Position numbers and translations under genes: made by a program. Positions 49,361 through 58,064 of a DNA stretch of 64,000 bases are shown here, in pieces; the stretch's first letter is position 1; each line of letters begins with the position of its first letter. Under the pieces are notes generated by a model, which ran no database searches, was not told the origin of the DNA, and worked only from the letters and a program-made list of their open reading frames with translations. Source of the stretch: Hoeflea sp038900095 (lineage in GTDB: Bacteria; Pseudomonadota; Alphaproteobacteria; Rhizobiales; Rhizobiaceae); assembly GCF_038900095.1 (NCBI RefSeq), contig NZ_JBBMQQ010000002.1:248001-312000 (forward strand), read 5' to 3'.

Positions 49361-49947
49361 GGCGCGAGACCGTTCCGGATCATCGAAAAAGCTTCGTCGA
49401 CCACATGATCGATATCGGATGTATCGCTCCACAGGACATAGCGTTCGCCCAGGGTCTTGGCGATGCCCATCAGCGCCCAGGCGCGGACCTCGGAGTCACC
49501 GGGCCGCAATTCGCCGGCTGCAACCGCCTCGGAAAGCTGGATCGCGTAGGCCTTGGCGAAGCTGGTGAAGTAGGCCTTGTAGGCATCGGCATCGATGAAG
49601 CGGGCTTCCTCGACAATCCGGTAGAGCGACGGCCGTTCTGCAACAAAGCGCAAGAACGCCTTCAATCCATCCCGCTCGGCTTCCAGGCGGCTGGGTGCAT
49701 CCGCCACGGCCTGGGTGACGACGGCGCGGGTCAGTTGCCCCATTTCCAAAACCAGTTCCCGGAAGACGTCTTCCTTGCTGGAGAAGTAGATATAGAACGT
49801 GCCCAAAGCCGTTTTTGCATGGCGGGTAATGTCGGCAATTGAAGCCGCGGAAAATCCCTGCTCGCCAATCATGGCCTCGGCCGCGCGCAGGATCTGCTCG
49901 CGCCGGGCGACGCCTCTTTTGGTTCTGGGGTAAGCGTTGGTCGACAT
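49357..49947 (-). CDS. TetR family transcriptional repressor of the CoA-acid locus
   Basis: The 196-residue regulator has an N-terminal helix-turn-helix (about 12-62; REQILRAAEAMIGEQGFSAASIADITRHAKTALGTFYIYFSSKEDVFREL) and a C-terminal ligand domain. The frame opens at 49968, but that ATG lies inside the operator palindrome. ATG 49947 (MSTNAYPRTKRG) gives the standard TetR N-terminus. It autoregulates, by inference, from the palindrome just upstream and heads a leftward operon of CoA-metabolism genes. Confidence 0.9.
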   Translation of the reverse strand: MSTNAYPRTKRGVARREQILRAAEAMIGEQGFSAASIADITRHAKTALGTFYIYFSSKEDVFRELVLEMGQLTRAVVTQAVADAPSRLEAERDGLKAFLRFVAERPSLYRIVEEARFIDADAYKAYFTSFAKAYAIQLSEAVAAGELRPGDSEVRAWALMGIAKTLGERYVLWSDTSDIDHVVDEAFSMIRNGLAP

Positions 49948-49950
49948 ACA

Positions 49951-49974
49951 ACATGAATACTGATTCATGTTTCA
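49951..49974 (-). promoter_or_regulatory. TetR-type operator at the tetR promoter
   Basis: The palindrome ATGAAT-N4-ATTCAT is at 49953-49968, and on the minus strand it fills the 17-bp spacer after TTGAAA. It matches the element before the LivK-like gene at 23 of 24 bases, including the flanking GTTTCA. The -10 (GTTGTA) is weak and the tetR ATG is only 6 bases from the palindrome. Confidence 0.75.
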
Positions 49975-50052
49975 ATATGCAAGAGCCGCAAAACGGAATC
50001 CACGGATATCGGCTGCGCGCTGGAATGCTGCCGGCAGTGGCTGTCTTGTCTG

Positions 50053-51414
50053 TCAGGCTTGCCGGGTCAGCGGCAGTTTTACCGTTGCCCGCAGTCCGCC
50101 TTGTTCGCGGTTCGCAAGATCAATGCTGCCGCCATGCGCGACAATGATCGTTCGTGCGATGGAGAGGCCGAGGCCGGCGCCGCCGGTTTCGAGGCTGCGG
50201 CTGTCGTCGCCGCGGGTGAAGGGCTGGAACATGGCCTTGTGACGGTCGGGAGGGATGCCCGGGCCGTTGTCCTCGATGGTGACGATGGCATTGTGCCTGT
50301 CCTGCGTGAGTGTCACCTTGGCCACTTCGCCATACCGCAAGGCGTTGTCGACAAGGTTGCCAATGGCACGGCCAAGGCCGACGCGGCGGCCGGTCACCTC
50401 GACGCCGCTGGCAACATCGCACGTTGCCCCCCGGTCCTGACACAGCTGCCTCAGCAGTTTGCCGAGATCGAGCGGTTCCATTTTTTCCGCGTCCTGGCCT
50501 TCCCGGGCATAGCTGATGAGGCCATCGGCCATGACGGTCATCTCGTCGAGGGTGCGCACCATGGCTTCGCGCAGTTCGTCGTCATCGACCATTTCAGCCC
50601 GGATGCGCAGGCTGGTCATGGGGGTGCGCAGATCGTGGCCGACGGCGGCGAGCATTCGCATGCGTTCGGCGTCGAACTGGGAGATCTCGGCCTGCATGGC
50701 ATTGAAGGCCCGCGCCGCCTGGCGCATTTCCCGGGCTCCGGTTTCTGGAACCCGAACGGTGTGGTCGCCACGCCCTGCAGCCTGGGCTGCCTCGGACAGC
50801 TGGCTGAGCGGTCTGGTCAGGTGCCGGGCAAGAATGATCGCCACGCCAAGCACGGACAGCAACGACAGGGACAGCACGGTCAGAAACGGCCTGCTGTCGA
50901 CACGGCCGGCGCGGGACGGGGCACCGTTGGTGACGACATTGAGCCATTCGGGCTGCCCGTTTCGTGCGCTCAGCGGAATGGTGATGGCAATCACCTGATC
51001 TGCATGGGTGGCGCCGTTGCGATCCGCACCGGGCGGAAGCGGCCGGTCGATGATTGCCACGCTGACATCCTGCCGGCCCAGCGTTTCGGCGAGCTGGGAG
51101 GCAATGTACCTGGACCGTGTGCCCGTCGCGGTTTCGGTCAGCAACGGGGCGTCTTCCACCCGGACGCGGGCGAAGCGTGTCGATGCATCCCGCGCAATCA
51201 CCCGCCGAAGCTGGACGTTGACTGCTTCCATTGCAGGGATGAGTGCTGCGATCCGTTCGATTTCGCGTTCCTCGCGGGCCTGCTGATCGAAACTCTGCTG
51301 CTGGAACGCGAGCACGGCGAGCGCGATGATGTTGGCGGCAATAATGGCGATCGCCAGCAGGAAGACGAGTCGGGCGGCGAGAGAATCGGGCACCAGGTGC
51401 TTGAGACGGTTCAT
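50053..51414 (-). CDS. Sensor histidine kinase (OmpR-partner type)
   Basis: This 453-residue inner-membrane kinase has a first transmembrane helix at about 15-40, a periplasmic loop, a second helix (about 185-205; FLTVLSLSLLSVLGVAIILARHLTRPLSQL) leading into HAMP, the dimerisation domain with phosphoacceptor His260 (VGHDLRTPMTSL) and a GHKL ATPase domain with NLVDNALRYG and DNGPGIPP. The start ATG 51414 shares one base with the response-regulator stop. It should phosphorylate the OmpR-like partner. Its position next to an RND pump suggests an envelope-stress trigger. Confidence 0.93.
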   Translation of the reverse strand: MNRLKHLVPDSLAARLVFLLAIAIIAANIIALAVLAFQQQSFDQQAREEREIERIAALIPAMEAVNVQLRRVIARDASTRFARVRVEDAPLLTETATGTRSRYIASQLAETLGRQDVSVAIIDRPLPPGADRNGATHADQVIAITIPLSARNGQPEWLNVVTNGAPSRAGRVDSRPFLTVLSLSLLSVLGVAIILARHLTRPLSQLSEAAQAAGRGDHTVRVPETGAREMRQAARAFNAMQAEISQFDAERMRMLAAVGHDLRTPMTSLRIRAEMVDDDELREAMVRTLDEMTVMADGLISYAREGQDAEKMEPLDLGKLLRQLCQDRGATCDVASGVEVTGRRVGLGRAIGNLVDNALRYGEVAKVTLTQDRHNAIVTIEDNGPGIPPDRHKAMFQPFTRGDDSRSLETGGAGLGLSIARTIIVAHGGSIDLANREQGGLRATVKLPLTRQA

Positions 51415-52133
51415 CAGCCTGCCTCGCTCACGTCTGCAACCAACCGGTACCCACCGCCCCATTCGGTCACCAGAAGCTGCGGGTTTTTCGGATCGTCTTC
51501 GACCTTGCGGCGCAACCGGCTGATCTGGTTGTCGATGGCGCGGTCATAGGCCTTCGCCTCGCGCCCGGCTGTCAGGTCAAGCAGCGTGGCGCGGGTCAGC
51601 ACCGTGCGCGGCTGATCGAGGAAAATGGCAAGAAGCCGGTTTTCGGCGGTGGTCAGATCGACGCTCCGGCCATCTTCATGGGTGAGTTTCATGACGTCCG
51701 GATCGTGTGTCCAACCGGCGAACTTGCGACGCATGCTCGGAGGCGCCGCCGCTTCCGGTGGCGCGCGCCGCAGGATTGCCCGAGCCCGCGCCAGCAGTTC
51801 GCGCGGATTGAAGGGTTTGACCAGGTAATCGTCGGCGCCCAGTTCGAGACCGACGATGCGGTCGGTTTCATCCGCCATGGCGGTCAGCAACAATACGGGC
51901 GGGCCGTTGTGCGCAACCAGCCACCGGCACAGGCTCAACCCGTCCTCACCGGGCATCATGATGTCCAGCACGACCAGATGGATGGAGGCTTCCGCGAGGA
52001 TTTCGCGCGCTTCGGCGGCATGTGCGGCAAGCCGTGTCCGGAACCCCTGCTTGCGCAGATACTGGCCAAGCGGCTCGCGAATGTCGCGGGCATCGTCGAC
52101 GATCAGGATTTGCGGTGCGATCGGGTCTGTCAT
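51414..52133 (-). CDS. OmpR-family response regulator
   Basis: This 239-residue regulator has a receiver domain with phosphoacceptor Asp57 (VVLDIMMPGEDG), Asp13-Asp14 and Lys106-type residues (DYLVKPFNPREL), and a C-terminal winged helix (LDLTAGREAKAYDRAIDNQISRLRRKVEDDP). It overlaps the kinase by one base. The divergent intergenic region contains CGACAAA repeats spaced 10 bp apart, typical of OmpR-family sites. Confidence 0.94.
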   Translation of the reverse strand: MTDPIAPQILIVDDARDIREPLGQYLRKQGFRTRLAAHAAEAREILAEASIHLVVLDIMMPGEDGLSLCRWLVAHNGPPVLLLTAMADETDRIVGLELGADDYLVKPFNPRELLARARAILRRAPPEAAAPPSMRRKFAGWTHDPDVMKLTHEDGRSVDLTTAENRLLAIFLDQPRTVLTRATLLDLTAGREAKAYDRAIDNQISRLRRKVEDDPKNPQLLVTEWGGGYRLVADVSEAG

Positions 52134-52230
52134 GAGGTCTCTCCTTGGCCGCTCTTGGCGTCCACATTTCCCTTAGTAGCATTCTTTGCCCCGGGACAAT
52201 CAACCGGCGAACGGGCGGTTTCGCGGTTGA

Positions 52231-52279
52231 TTTGTCGCAAGATGTATCAGCCGGATGCCTTGCGACAAATGACGACAAA
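52231..52279 (+). promoter_or_regulatory. Inverted and direct CGACAAA repeats between the two-component system and the EF-hand gene
   Basis: TTTGTCGCAAG at 52231-52241 is the perfect 11-base inverse of CTTGCGACAAA at 52259-52269. A further CGACAAA lies at 52273-52279, 10 bp after the one at 52263. Direct repeats one helical turn apart are the usual OmpR-family arrangement. Confidence 0.55.
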
Positions 52280-52375
52280 GCGGCAGTGGCGCTGACACAC
52301 TTTCCGGCGCAATAGCCCCTAAGTCTGTTTCACCAGGGCGATGCACGCCTCATGGAAATCTCGAAAGGATACGAC

Positions 52376-52918
52376 ATGAACAACTCCAAACTCCTCCCCG
52401 TCGGCCTTGTGGCAATCATGGCCGTTGTGTCCGGTTACACGGTCGCCAGCGCGCAAACCGCGATGGACAAAGAGGTGCAGGCACCCAAGGTCATGAATGT
52501 TGATTTCCGCGGCCATGGTGACGGCCACGGCAAGCGCGGCGGTCGCGGGATGATGCGCCAGATCCTCGAAAAGGTTGACGCAAATGGCGATGGCGCCGTG
52601 ACGCAGGCCGAAATCGATACCTACAGGTCTGCCGTGGTGTCTGAAGCCGATGCGTCGGGCGACGGCAATATCTCGCTCGATGAATTCGAGACGATCTATC
52701 TCCAGATGGTCCGCAACAAGATGGTCGATGCCTTCCAGCGTCTTGATGAAGACGGCGACGGCATGGTGACGCACGCAGAAATGGACGCCAAGTTTGGCAA
52801 TGTTGTCGAGCGTATGGACCGCAATGACGACGGCAAGCTGGACCGCGACGACCGGCGGGGCCATGACCGTAAGGGGCATGACCGCGATGGGTCCCGTCAC
52901 GGCGACCGCCGCGGCTGA
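52376..52918 (+). CDS. Periplasmic EF-hand calcium-binding protein
   Basis: This 180-residue secreted protein has a signal peptide (MNNSKLLPVGLVAIMAVVSGYTVASAQ) and four EF-hand loops: DANGDGAVTQAE, DASGDGNISLDEF, DEDGDGMVTHAEM and DRNDDGKLDRDD. The tail is rich in His, Asp, Arg and Gly and could bind other metals. ATG 52376 has AAGGA eight bases upstream. It stands first in a rightward group with cytochrome b561 and the RND genes and faces the response regulator, which probably controls it. Confidence 0.85.
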   Translation: MNNSKLLPVGLVAIMAVVSGYTVASAQTAMDKEVQAPKVMNVDFRGHGDGHGKRGGRGMMRQILEKVDANGDGAVTQAEIDTYRSAVVSEADASGDGNISLDEFETIYLQMVRNKMVDAFQRLDEDGDGMVTHAEMDAKFGNVVERMDRNDDGKLDRDDRRGHDRKGHDRDGSRHGDRRG

Positions 52919-53027
52919 CGCTGACATGGCGAGGGCATTCAAGCCCTCGCCACACCTGTTTTCAGAACGATATGGACTGCAACGAAGCGCGACCCAGATC
53001 GCGCCCGGCTCACTGTGGAAATTTCAG

Positions 53028-53594
53028 ATGCAACGGCAGACAGATACGGCACCTCTCAACGACAGCTCCAGTAGCTATGGCCTGGTCTCGCGGCTCAATC
53101 ACTGGATCGTTGCGGCGGCGATGATCGGAATGCTGGTTTCCGGTCTGGTCATGGCCTACGGGCCGTTTGAGCGTGAGACCGTGTTCGTGATCATGGGGTG
53201 GCACAAGGCTATCGGGGTTCTGGTTCTCGCTTACGGCATCTGGCGTGTTGGCTGGCGTGTGGTGCAGGGGTTTGCCGCAGATGCGGCGGTGATGCCGCGC
53301 TGGCAGGCGGTGGCGTCACGGCTAACCCATTGGGGCCTGCTCGCTACCGTTCTGGCGATGCCGCTTTCCGGTCTCCTGATGACCATCTATCGCGGCCGGG
53401 AGGTTGATGTTTTCGGATTGATCATTCCGGCGCAGGGCAAGATCGACTGGCTGGCCAATGCCGCAGGCATGACCCATCAATTCGCGGCCTGGGGACTTGC
53501 AGGCCTGCTGGTTCTCCACGTCGGCGGTGCACTCAAACACCATTTCATCGACCGCGACATGACGCTGCGCCGCATGGCCCTGCGATCGGCCTGA
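53028..53594 (+). CDS. Cytochrome b561
   Basis: This 188-residue membrane protein has four hydrophobic helices with the conserved histidines His25 (RLNHWIVAA), His59 (GWHKAIG), His101 (RLTHWGLL) and one in TM4 (LLVLHVGGA). These bind two hemes b. It moves electrons across the inner membrane. The start is not certain: ATG 53028 is closest to the family start, while a longer frame begins at 52926. It lies between the EF-hand and RND genes. Confidence 0.85.
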   Translation: MQRQTDTAPLNDSSSSYGLVSRLNHWIVAAAMIGMLVSGLVMAYGPFERETVFVIMGWHKAIGVLVLAYGIWRVGWRVVQGFAADAAVMPRWQAVASRLTHWGLLATVLAMPLSGLLMTIYRGREVDVFGLIIPAQGKIDWLANAAGMTHQFAAWGLAGLLVLHVGGALKHHFIDRDMTLRRMALRSA

Positions 53595-53632
53595 GTTCTG
53601 CCCGCAAGGGCAGCGGCGACACTCAATCCAGA

Positions 53633-54898
53633 ATGACGATCAACATTCAGAAGGTTTCCCAGATGCGCAGGCTTGTCACATTGGTTGTCTCGGCGGCGAT
53701 AGTTGCCGGAGCATATTTCATTGCATTCGGCGTTCCCGCATCTCTCGGGGTCTCATCGGACATCCAGACCGAAGGCGGACAGCGGGAAGGCAGGGCCGCC
53801 AAGGGACCGTCGCCGGCAGGGCGTGCTGGCGGGCCGCGTGGTGCGAGGGCGACAACGGTGGTTCTGACCCCGCTGCAAATGCAGCCCTATGAAGACATCC
53901 TGCGCGCGATCGGCAGTGCCGACGCAGTGCGCAGTGCCAGCGTGATTTCCAATGTTTCGGGCGACGTGATCGAGACCAACCTTTCCGCCAACAAGGAAGT
54001 GTCGGCTGGCGACGTGCTGGTGCAGCTCGATGCCCGCACCGAAATGTACAATCTCGAAATCGCCCAGGCCGAACTTGAACAGGCCCGTGACAAGGTGTTG
54101 CGCTACGAACGGCTGCTCGCATCCGGAAATTCGTCGATAACCGATGTTGCCCTGGCCGAGGCGCGTGTCGCCCAGCGGCTGGCCGAGGCGAAAGTGGGCC
54201 TTGCCCGAGTGGCATTGGATGACCGGACCATCAAGGCCCCGATTTCAGGCAAGCTGGGTTTGAGCGATGTGGAGATCGGTGACACCTTGTCCGCCGGCAG
54301 TGCCATTGTGACCATCGACGATGCCGAGGCTTTGCTGGTGGTGTTCGAATTGCCCGAACGCTCGGTCGGTCTGCTGGAAAAGGGCCAGACCGTCCTGACA
54401 AGCACCCCGACCTATACCGGGCAGGTGTTCGAAGGAGAGATCGTCTCCTTCGACAGCCGCATCGACAGCGTCACCCGCAGCGTGACTGTCCATGCCCTGA
54501 TCGACAATTCCGATGGGCGGCTGTGGCCGGGCATGAGTTTTGCCGTGCGCATTGTCCACGAGAGCGACCCATTGGCGGTTCTGCCGTCAACCGCGATCAC
54601 CTGGTCGCGCAGCGGATCGAGCGTCTGGATTGATAACAACGGAGTGGCCGAACAGGTTTCTGCGGCGATCCTGTATCGCCGCGACGACCAGGTTTGGATT
54701 GAAGCCGACATTGCCCCGGGTGCGATGGTTGTAAGCGAGGGCGCGCAGAAACTGCGGGCCGGGTCTCCCATCGTGGCGGCGAACGCCGCTGAAGGAGATC
54801 CGGTGGTTGGCGGGCAAGATGCCGTGCCTGCGCGCGCTGAGCTGAAGCTTGGTCAGGCCGAACCGCAACAGTCCATCTCGACGGAGAAGCCGATATGA
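53633..54898 (+). CDS. RND efflux periplasmic adaptor subunit
   Basis: This 421-residue membrane-fusion protein has an N-terminal anchor (MRRLVTLVVSAAIVAGAYFIAF), then lipoyl and alpha-hairpin segments (VISNVSGDVIETNLSANKEVSAGDVLVQLD ... ELEQARDKVLRYERL), and the beta-barrel region (IKAPISGKLGLSDVEIGDTLSAGSAIV). Its stop overlaps the permease start. It connects the RND pump to an outer-membrane channel, which is not in this window. Confidence 0.9.
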   Translation: MTINIQKVSQMRRLVTLVVSAAIVAGAYFIAFGVPASLGVSSDIQTEGGQREGRAAKGPSPAGRAGGPRGARATTVVLTPLQMQPYEDILRAIGSADAVRSASVISNVSGDVIETNLSANKEVSAGDVLVQLDARTEMYNLEIAQAELEQARDKVLRYERLLASGNSSITDVALAEARVAQRLAEAKVGLARVALDDRTIKAPISGKLGLSDVEIGDTLSAGSAIVTIDDAEALLVVFELPERSVGLLEKGQTVLTSTPTYTGQVFEGEIVSFDSRIDSVTRSVTVHALIDNSDGRLWPGMSFAVRIVHESDPLAVLPSTAITWSRSGSSVWIDNNGVAEQVSAAILYRRDDQVWIEADIAPGAMVVSEGAQKLRAGSPIVAANAAEGDPVVGGQDAVPARAELKLGQAEPQQSISTEKPI

Positions 54899-57800
54899 GC
54901 GCGCAAAAGCCGCAAGGCCGCAAGTCAGGTCTGGCTGATCTCTTCGTTGCCCGCCCGATTTTCGGCGTTGTCATCAATCTGCTGATCCTGATCGCGGGCC
55001 TGGCGGCGCTGGCCTCGGTGGATGTGCGCGAGATGCCGGATGTCGATCAGCCGGTGCTTTCGATCCGCACCACCTATGAAGGTGCCGTTCCCGGCACCGT
55101 CGACCAGGAGGTGACGCAGGTTCTGGAAGACGCGCTGAGTGCGCTTGATGGCGTGTCCTATATCGAATCGCGCTCTACCACAGGTGAAAGCCGGATCACC
55201 ATCGATCTCTCGGAAGGGACCGACGTTGATATCGCCGCAAACGAGGCGCGCGAGATCGTGTCTGCAACGCAGCGGGCACTGCCCGATGATATCGACGACC
55301 CGGTGGTCTCGAAGAGTGACAGCAATGCCGATGCGATCATCCGTCTCGCCGTGCTGGGCGATGCCACATTCGACGAACTGACCACCCTGGCCGAGGGGGT
55401 GATCTATGACCGGCTCTCGGTTATCGACGGCATTGCCGAGGTATCGGTTCGCGGCAACCGGGCCAATGAATTCCGCGTTACGCTCGATATACCCTCGCTG
55501 CTCAATCGCGGGCTGACGGTTTCCGATGTCTCGACCGCGCTGCTGGCATTGCGTGACGACACCCCGCTGGGCTCGCTCGAGGCAACATCGCAAACCATCG
55601 CCTTGCGTGTCGGCAATGCCGAAGTGACTGCCGACAGCGTTGGCCAGGTGCCGATCAATGCCACCACCCGTGTCTCCGACATTGCCTTTGTCCAGCTGCT
55701 TCCCGAGGACAGCGATGTGTTTGCCCGCGTCAACGGCCAGTCCGCCATCGGGCTGGATATCAGCCGTCAATCGGTCGGCAACACACTGGAAATTTCCAAG
55801 GCGGTGAGCGCTGCCGTCGAAGAGTTGCGCACAGAATTGCCCGACGGCGTGGACATCCTCATCACCTCCGATGACGGCGTGTTCATCGAAGGATCGATCA
55901 ATGAGGTGGTCAAATCCATCGGTCTGGCGGCCGTGATCGTGGTTGCGGTGATTTTCGCCTTCCTGCGCTCTGCCAGTGCAACGCTGATCCCCGCGGTGAC
56001 AATTCCCGTCGCCCTGGTGGGCACCGTTGCGGCAATCTGGCTCACCGGGTTTTCGGTCAACACCATCAGCCTGCTGGCGCTGGTCCTGGCCACGGGCATG
56101 GTCGTCGATGACACGATTGTCGTCATCGAGAACATCGTGCGAAAACGCCAGCAGGGCATGGGGGCCTTCGCCGCCGCTGCCGCAGGAACCAACGAGGTGT
56201 TCTTTGCCGTGATTTCGACGACAGCGACGCTGGCCGCCGTCTTCATTCCGATCTCGTTCCTGCCCGGTCAGGCAGGAGGCGTGTTCAGTGAATTCGGTTT
56301 CGTTCTGGCCTTTGCCGTTACCCTGTCATCGATTTCGGCCTTGACGCTGGCGCCGGTGATGGCGGCGTTTCTCGATCCCGGCCGGGCGGGGGCTGAAAAA
56401 CCCAAAGCCGGGCCGGGCCGGCTGTCCCGCGCTTTCGACGTCGTGATGGACCGGGCCATTCGCGCGCCGCTGATCGTGATTGCCGTTGCATGCGGCTTTG
56501 CCATCATTGCTGCGGGCTCGGCGGCTACCCTGTCTTCTTCCATCACGCCCAACGAGGATCGCGGCTTTTTCCTGGTGCAGGCGCGTGGCGCGCCCGACAC
56601 CACGCCCGAATATCTCGATGGCCAGGTGGCCATGGTCGAGGACATTCTCACCCCTTACCGTGAAAGCGGTGAGGTGACCGCGGTGCAGAGCATCATCGGC
56701 GTTGGTGGTGGCACCAGCGCCTTCATCATCGTGCGGCTGCAGGACTGGAATGAGCGCGACCGGAGCCAGCAGGAAATCATCACCGAGGTCAGCGGTGAGT
56801 TGTCGAAAGTGCCCGGTGTCCAGGTCAGTGCGCGCTCGACCAACAGTCTCAACATCCGCGGTGCGGGACGGGGATTGCAATTCGCGGTCACCGGCACCGA
56901 TGTCACGGCCATGACCGATGCGGCCGATGTGCTGGTCGCGGCAATGGCCCAGGACGGCATGTTCCTCAATCCGCAACTGTCCAGCGACAATGTTCAGGCC
57001 CAGTACGAGGTGCGGGTGAACGGAGACGTGGCGGGCATGTTCGGTCTGACCGAAGCCGAAATCACCCAAACCATAAGCTCGATGGTGCAGGGTAAAGTGG
57101 CTGTCACCGTGTTTAAGGACGATACAGAAATCGACGTCAACGTGGTGCCGGGTGGCCCTCCGATCAACGATCCGACCGATCTCGAATCCATCTTCCTGCG
57201 CCTGCCTGACGGCGCCTATATCCCGCTGTCCGCAGCCGCGACGCTTGAGCCGGTGGTCAGCCAGTCGCAAATCGAGCGCCAGGGCGGATCGCTGGCGGTG
57301 TCGGTCCAGGCCAATCTTGGCCAGGGTGTCGATCTCGGCGATGCCATGACACGGCTGAGCGAGATTGCCGCGGAGACGTTGCCAGACGGTATGGGGGTTA
57401 CCTTTACCGGCGAGGCGGCGTCGCTGTCGGACAGTCAGGCAGGCATGTACATGGTGTTCGGCGTGGCCTTCGTGGTTGTCTTCCTCGTGCTGGCCGCACA
57501 GTTCGAGAGCCTTGCCAGCGCAGTTGTCATCATGCTGACGGTGCCCTTCGGGCTTGCGGCTGCGCTGATGGCAATTTCGCTCAGCGGCGGGTCGCTGAAC
57601 TACTACAGCCAGATCGGGCTGGTCATGCTGATCGGTGTGATGGCCAAGAACGGCATCCTGATCGTCGAATTCGCAAACCAGTTGCGCGAGGCGGGGCAGG
57701 ATATCGACAGCGCCATCCGTGATGCGTTGCGGCTGCGCATCCGGCCGGTGATGATGACGATGCTGTCGACCGTGCTGGGCGGGCTGCCGCTGATCCTGAC

Positions 57801-57996
57801 ATCGGGCGCAGGCGCCGAGGCGCGAATCGCGGTCGGCTGGGTGATCATCGGCGGACTAGGCTTTGCCACCGTGTTCACCCTCTTCCTGACGCCGGTGTTT
57901 TACCGCTGGATCGCGGTGTGGGGCGCGGAACCCGGCATGGCATCGAGGCGCCTGGCGGTTGAAAGCGCACCAGCCGCAGAGCCGGGGCCTGCGTAA
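54895..57996 (+). CDS. RND efflux transporter permease (HAE1 family)
   Basis: This 1,033-residue inner-membrane pump has 12 helices and two large periplasmic loops. The proton-relay residues are visible in TM4 (ATGMVVDDTIVVIENI) and TM10 (MAKNGILIVEFANQL, with the conserved Lys). The overall size is that of AcrB-type hydrophobic/amphiphilic drug pumps. It is coupled by ATGA overlap to the adaptor and follows the cytochrome b561 and EF-hand genes. Control by the adjacent two-component system is an inference. Confidence 0.94.
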   Translation: MSAQKPQGRKSGLADLFVARPIFGVVINLLILIAGLAALASVDVREMPDVDQPVLSIRTTYEGAVPGTVDQEVTQVLEDALSALDGVSYIESRSTTGESRITIDLSEGTDVDIAANEAREIVSATQRALPDDIDDPVVSKSDSNADAIIRLAVLGDATFDELTTLAEGVIYDRLSVIDGIAEVSVRGNRANEFRVTLDIPSLLNRGLTVSDVSTALLALRDDTPLGSLEATSQTIALRVGNAEVTADSVGQVPINATTRVSDIAFVQLLPEDSDVFARVNGQSAIGLDISRQSVGNTLEISKAVSAAVEELRTELPDGVDILITSDDGVFIEGSINEVVKSIGLAAVIVVAVIFAFLRSASATLIPAVTIPVALVGTVAAIWLTGFSVNTISLLALVLATGMVVDDTIVVIENIVRKRQQGMGAFAAAAAGTNEVFFAVISTTATLAAVFIPISFLPGQAGGVFSEFGFVLAFAVTLSSISALTLAPVMAAFLDPGRAGAEKPKAGPGRLSRAFDVVMDRAIRAPLIVIAVACGFAIIAAGSAATLSSSITPNEDRGFFLVQARGAPDTTPEYLDGQVAMVEDILTPYRESGEVTAVQSIIGVGGGTSAFIIVRLQDWNERDRSQQEIITEVSGELSKVPGVQVSARSTNSLNIRGAGRGLQFAVTGTDVTAMTDAADVLVAAMAQDGMFLNPQLSSDNVQAQYEVRVNGDVAGMFGLTEAEITQTISSMVQGKVAVTVFKDDTEIDVNVVPGGPPINDPTDLESIFLRLPDGAYIPLSAAATLEPVVSQSQIERQGGSLAVSVQANLGQGVDLGDAMTRLSEIAAETLPDGMGVTFTGEAASLSDSQAGMYMVFGVAFVVVFLVLAAQFESLASAVVIMLTVPFGLAAALMAISLSGGSLNYYSQIGLVMLIGVMAKNGILIVEFANQLREAGQDIDSAIRDALRLRIRPVMMTMLSTVLGGLPLILTSGAGAEARIAVGWVIIGGLGFATVFTLFLTPVFYRWIAVWGAEPGMASRRLAVESAPAAEPGPA

Positions 57997-58064
57997 ACGC
58001 GGGATCCGGCCTGGCGTCTGGCTTGGCGTCTGGCCGGGTGAGAGTTCACGGGACTCGATAAGGG

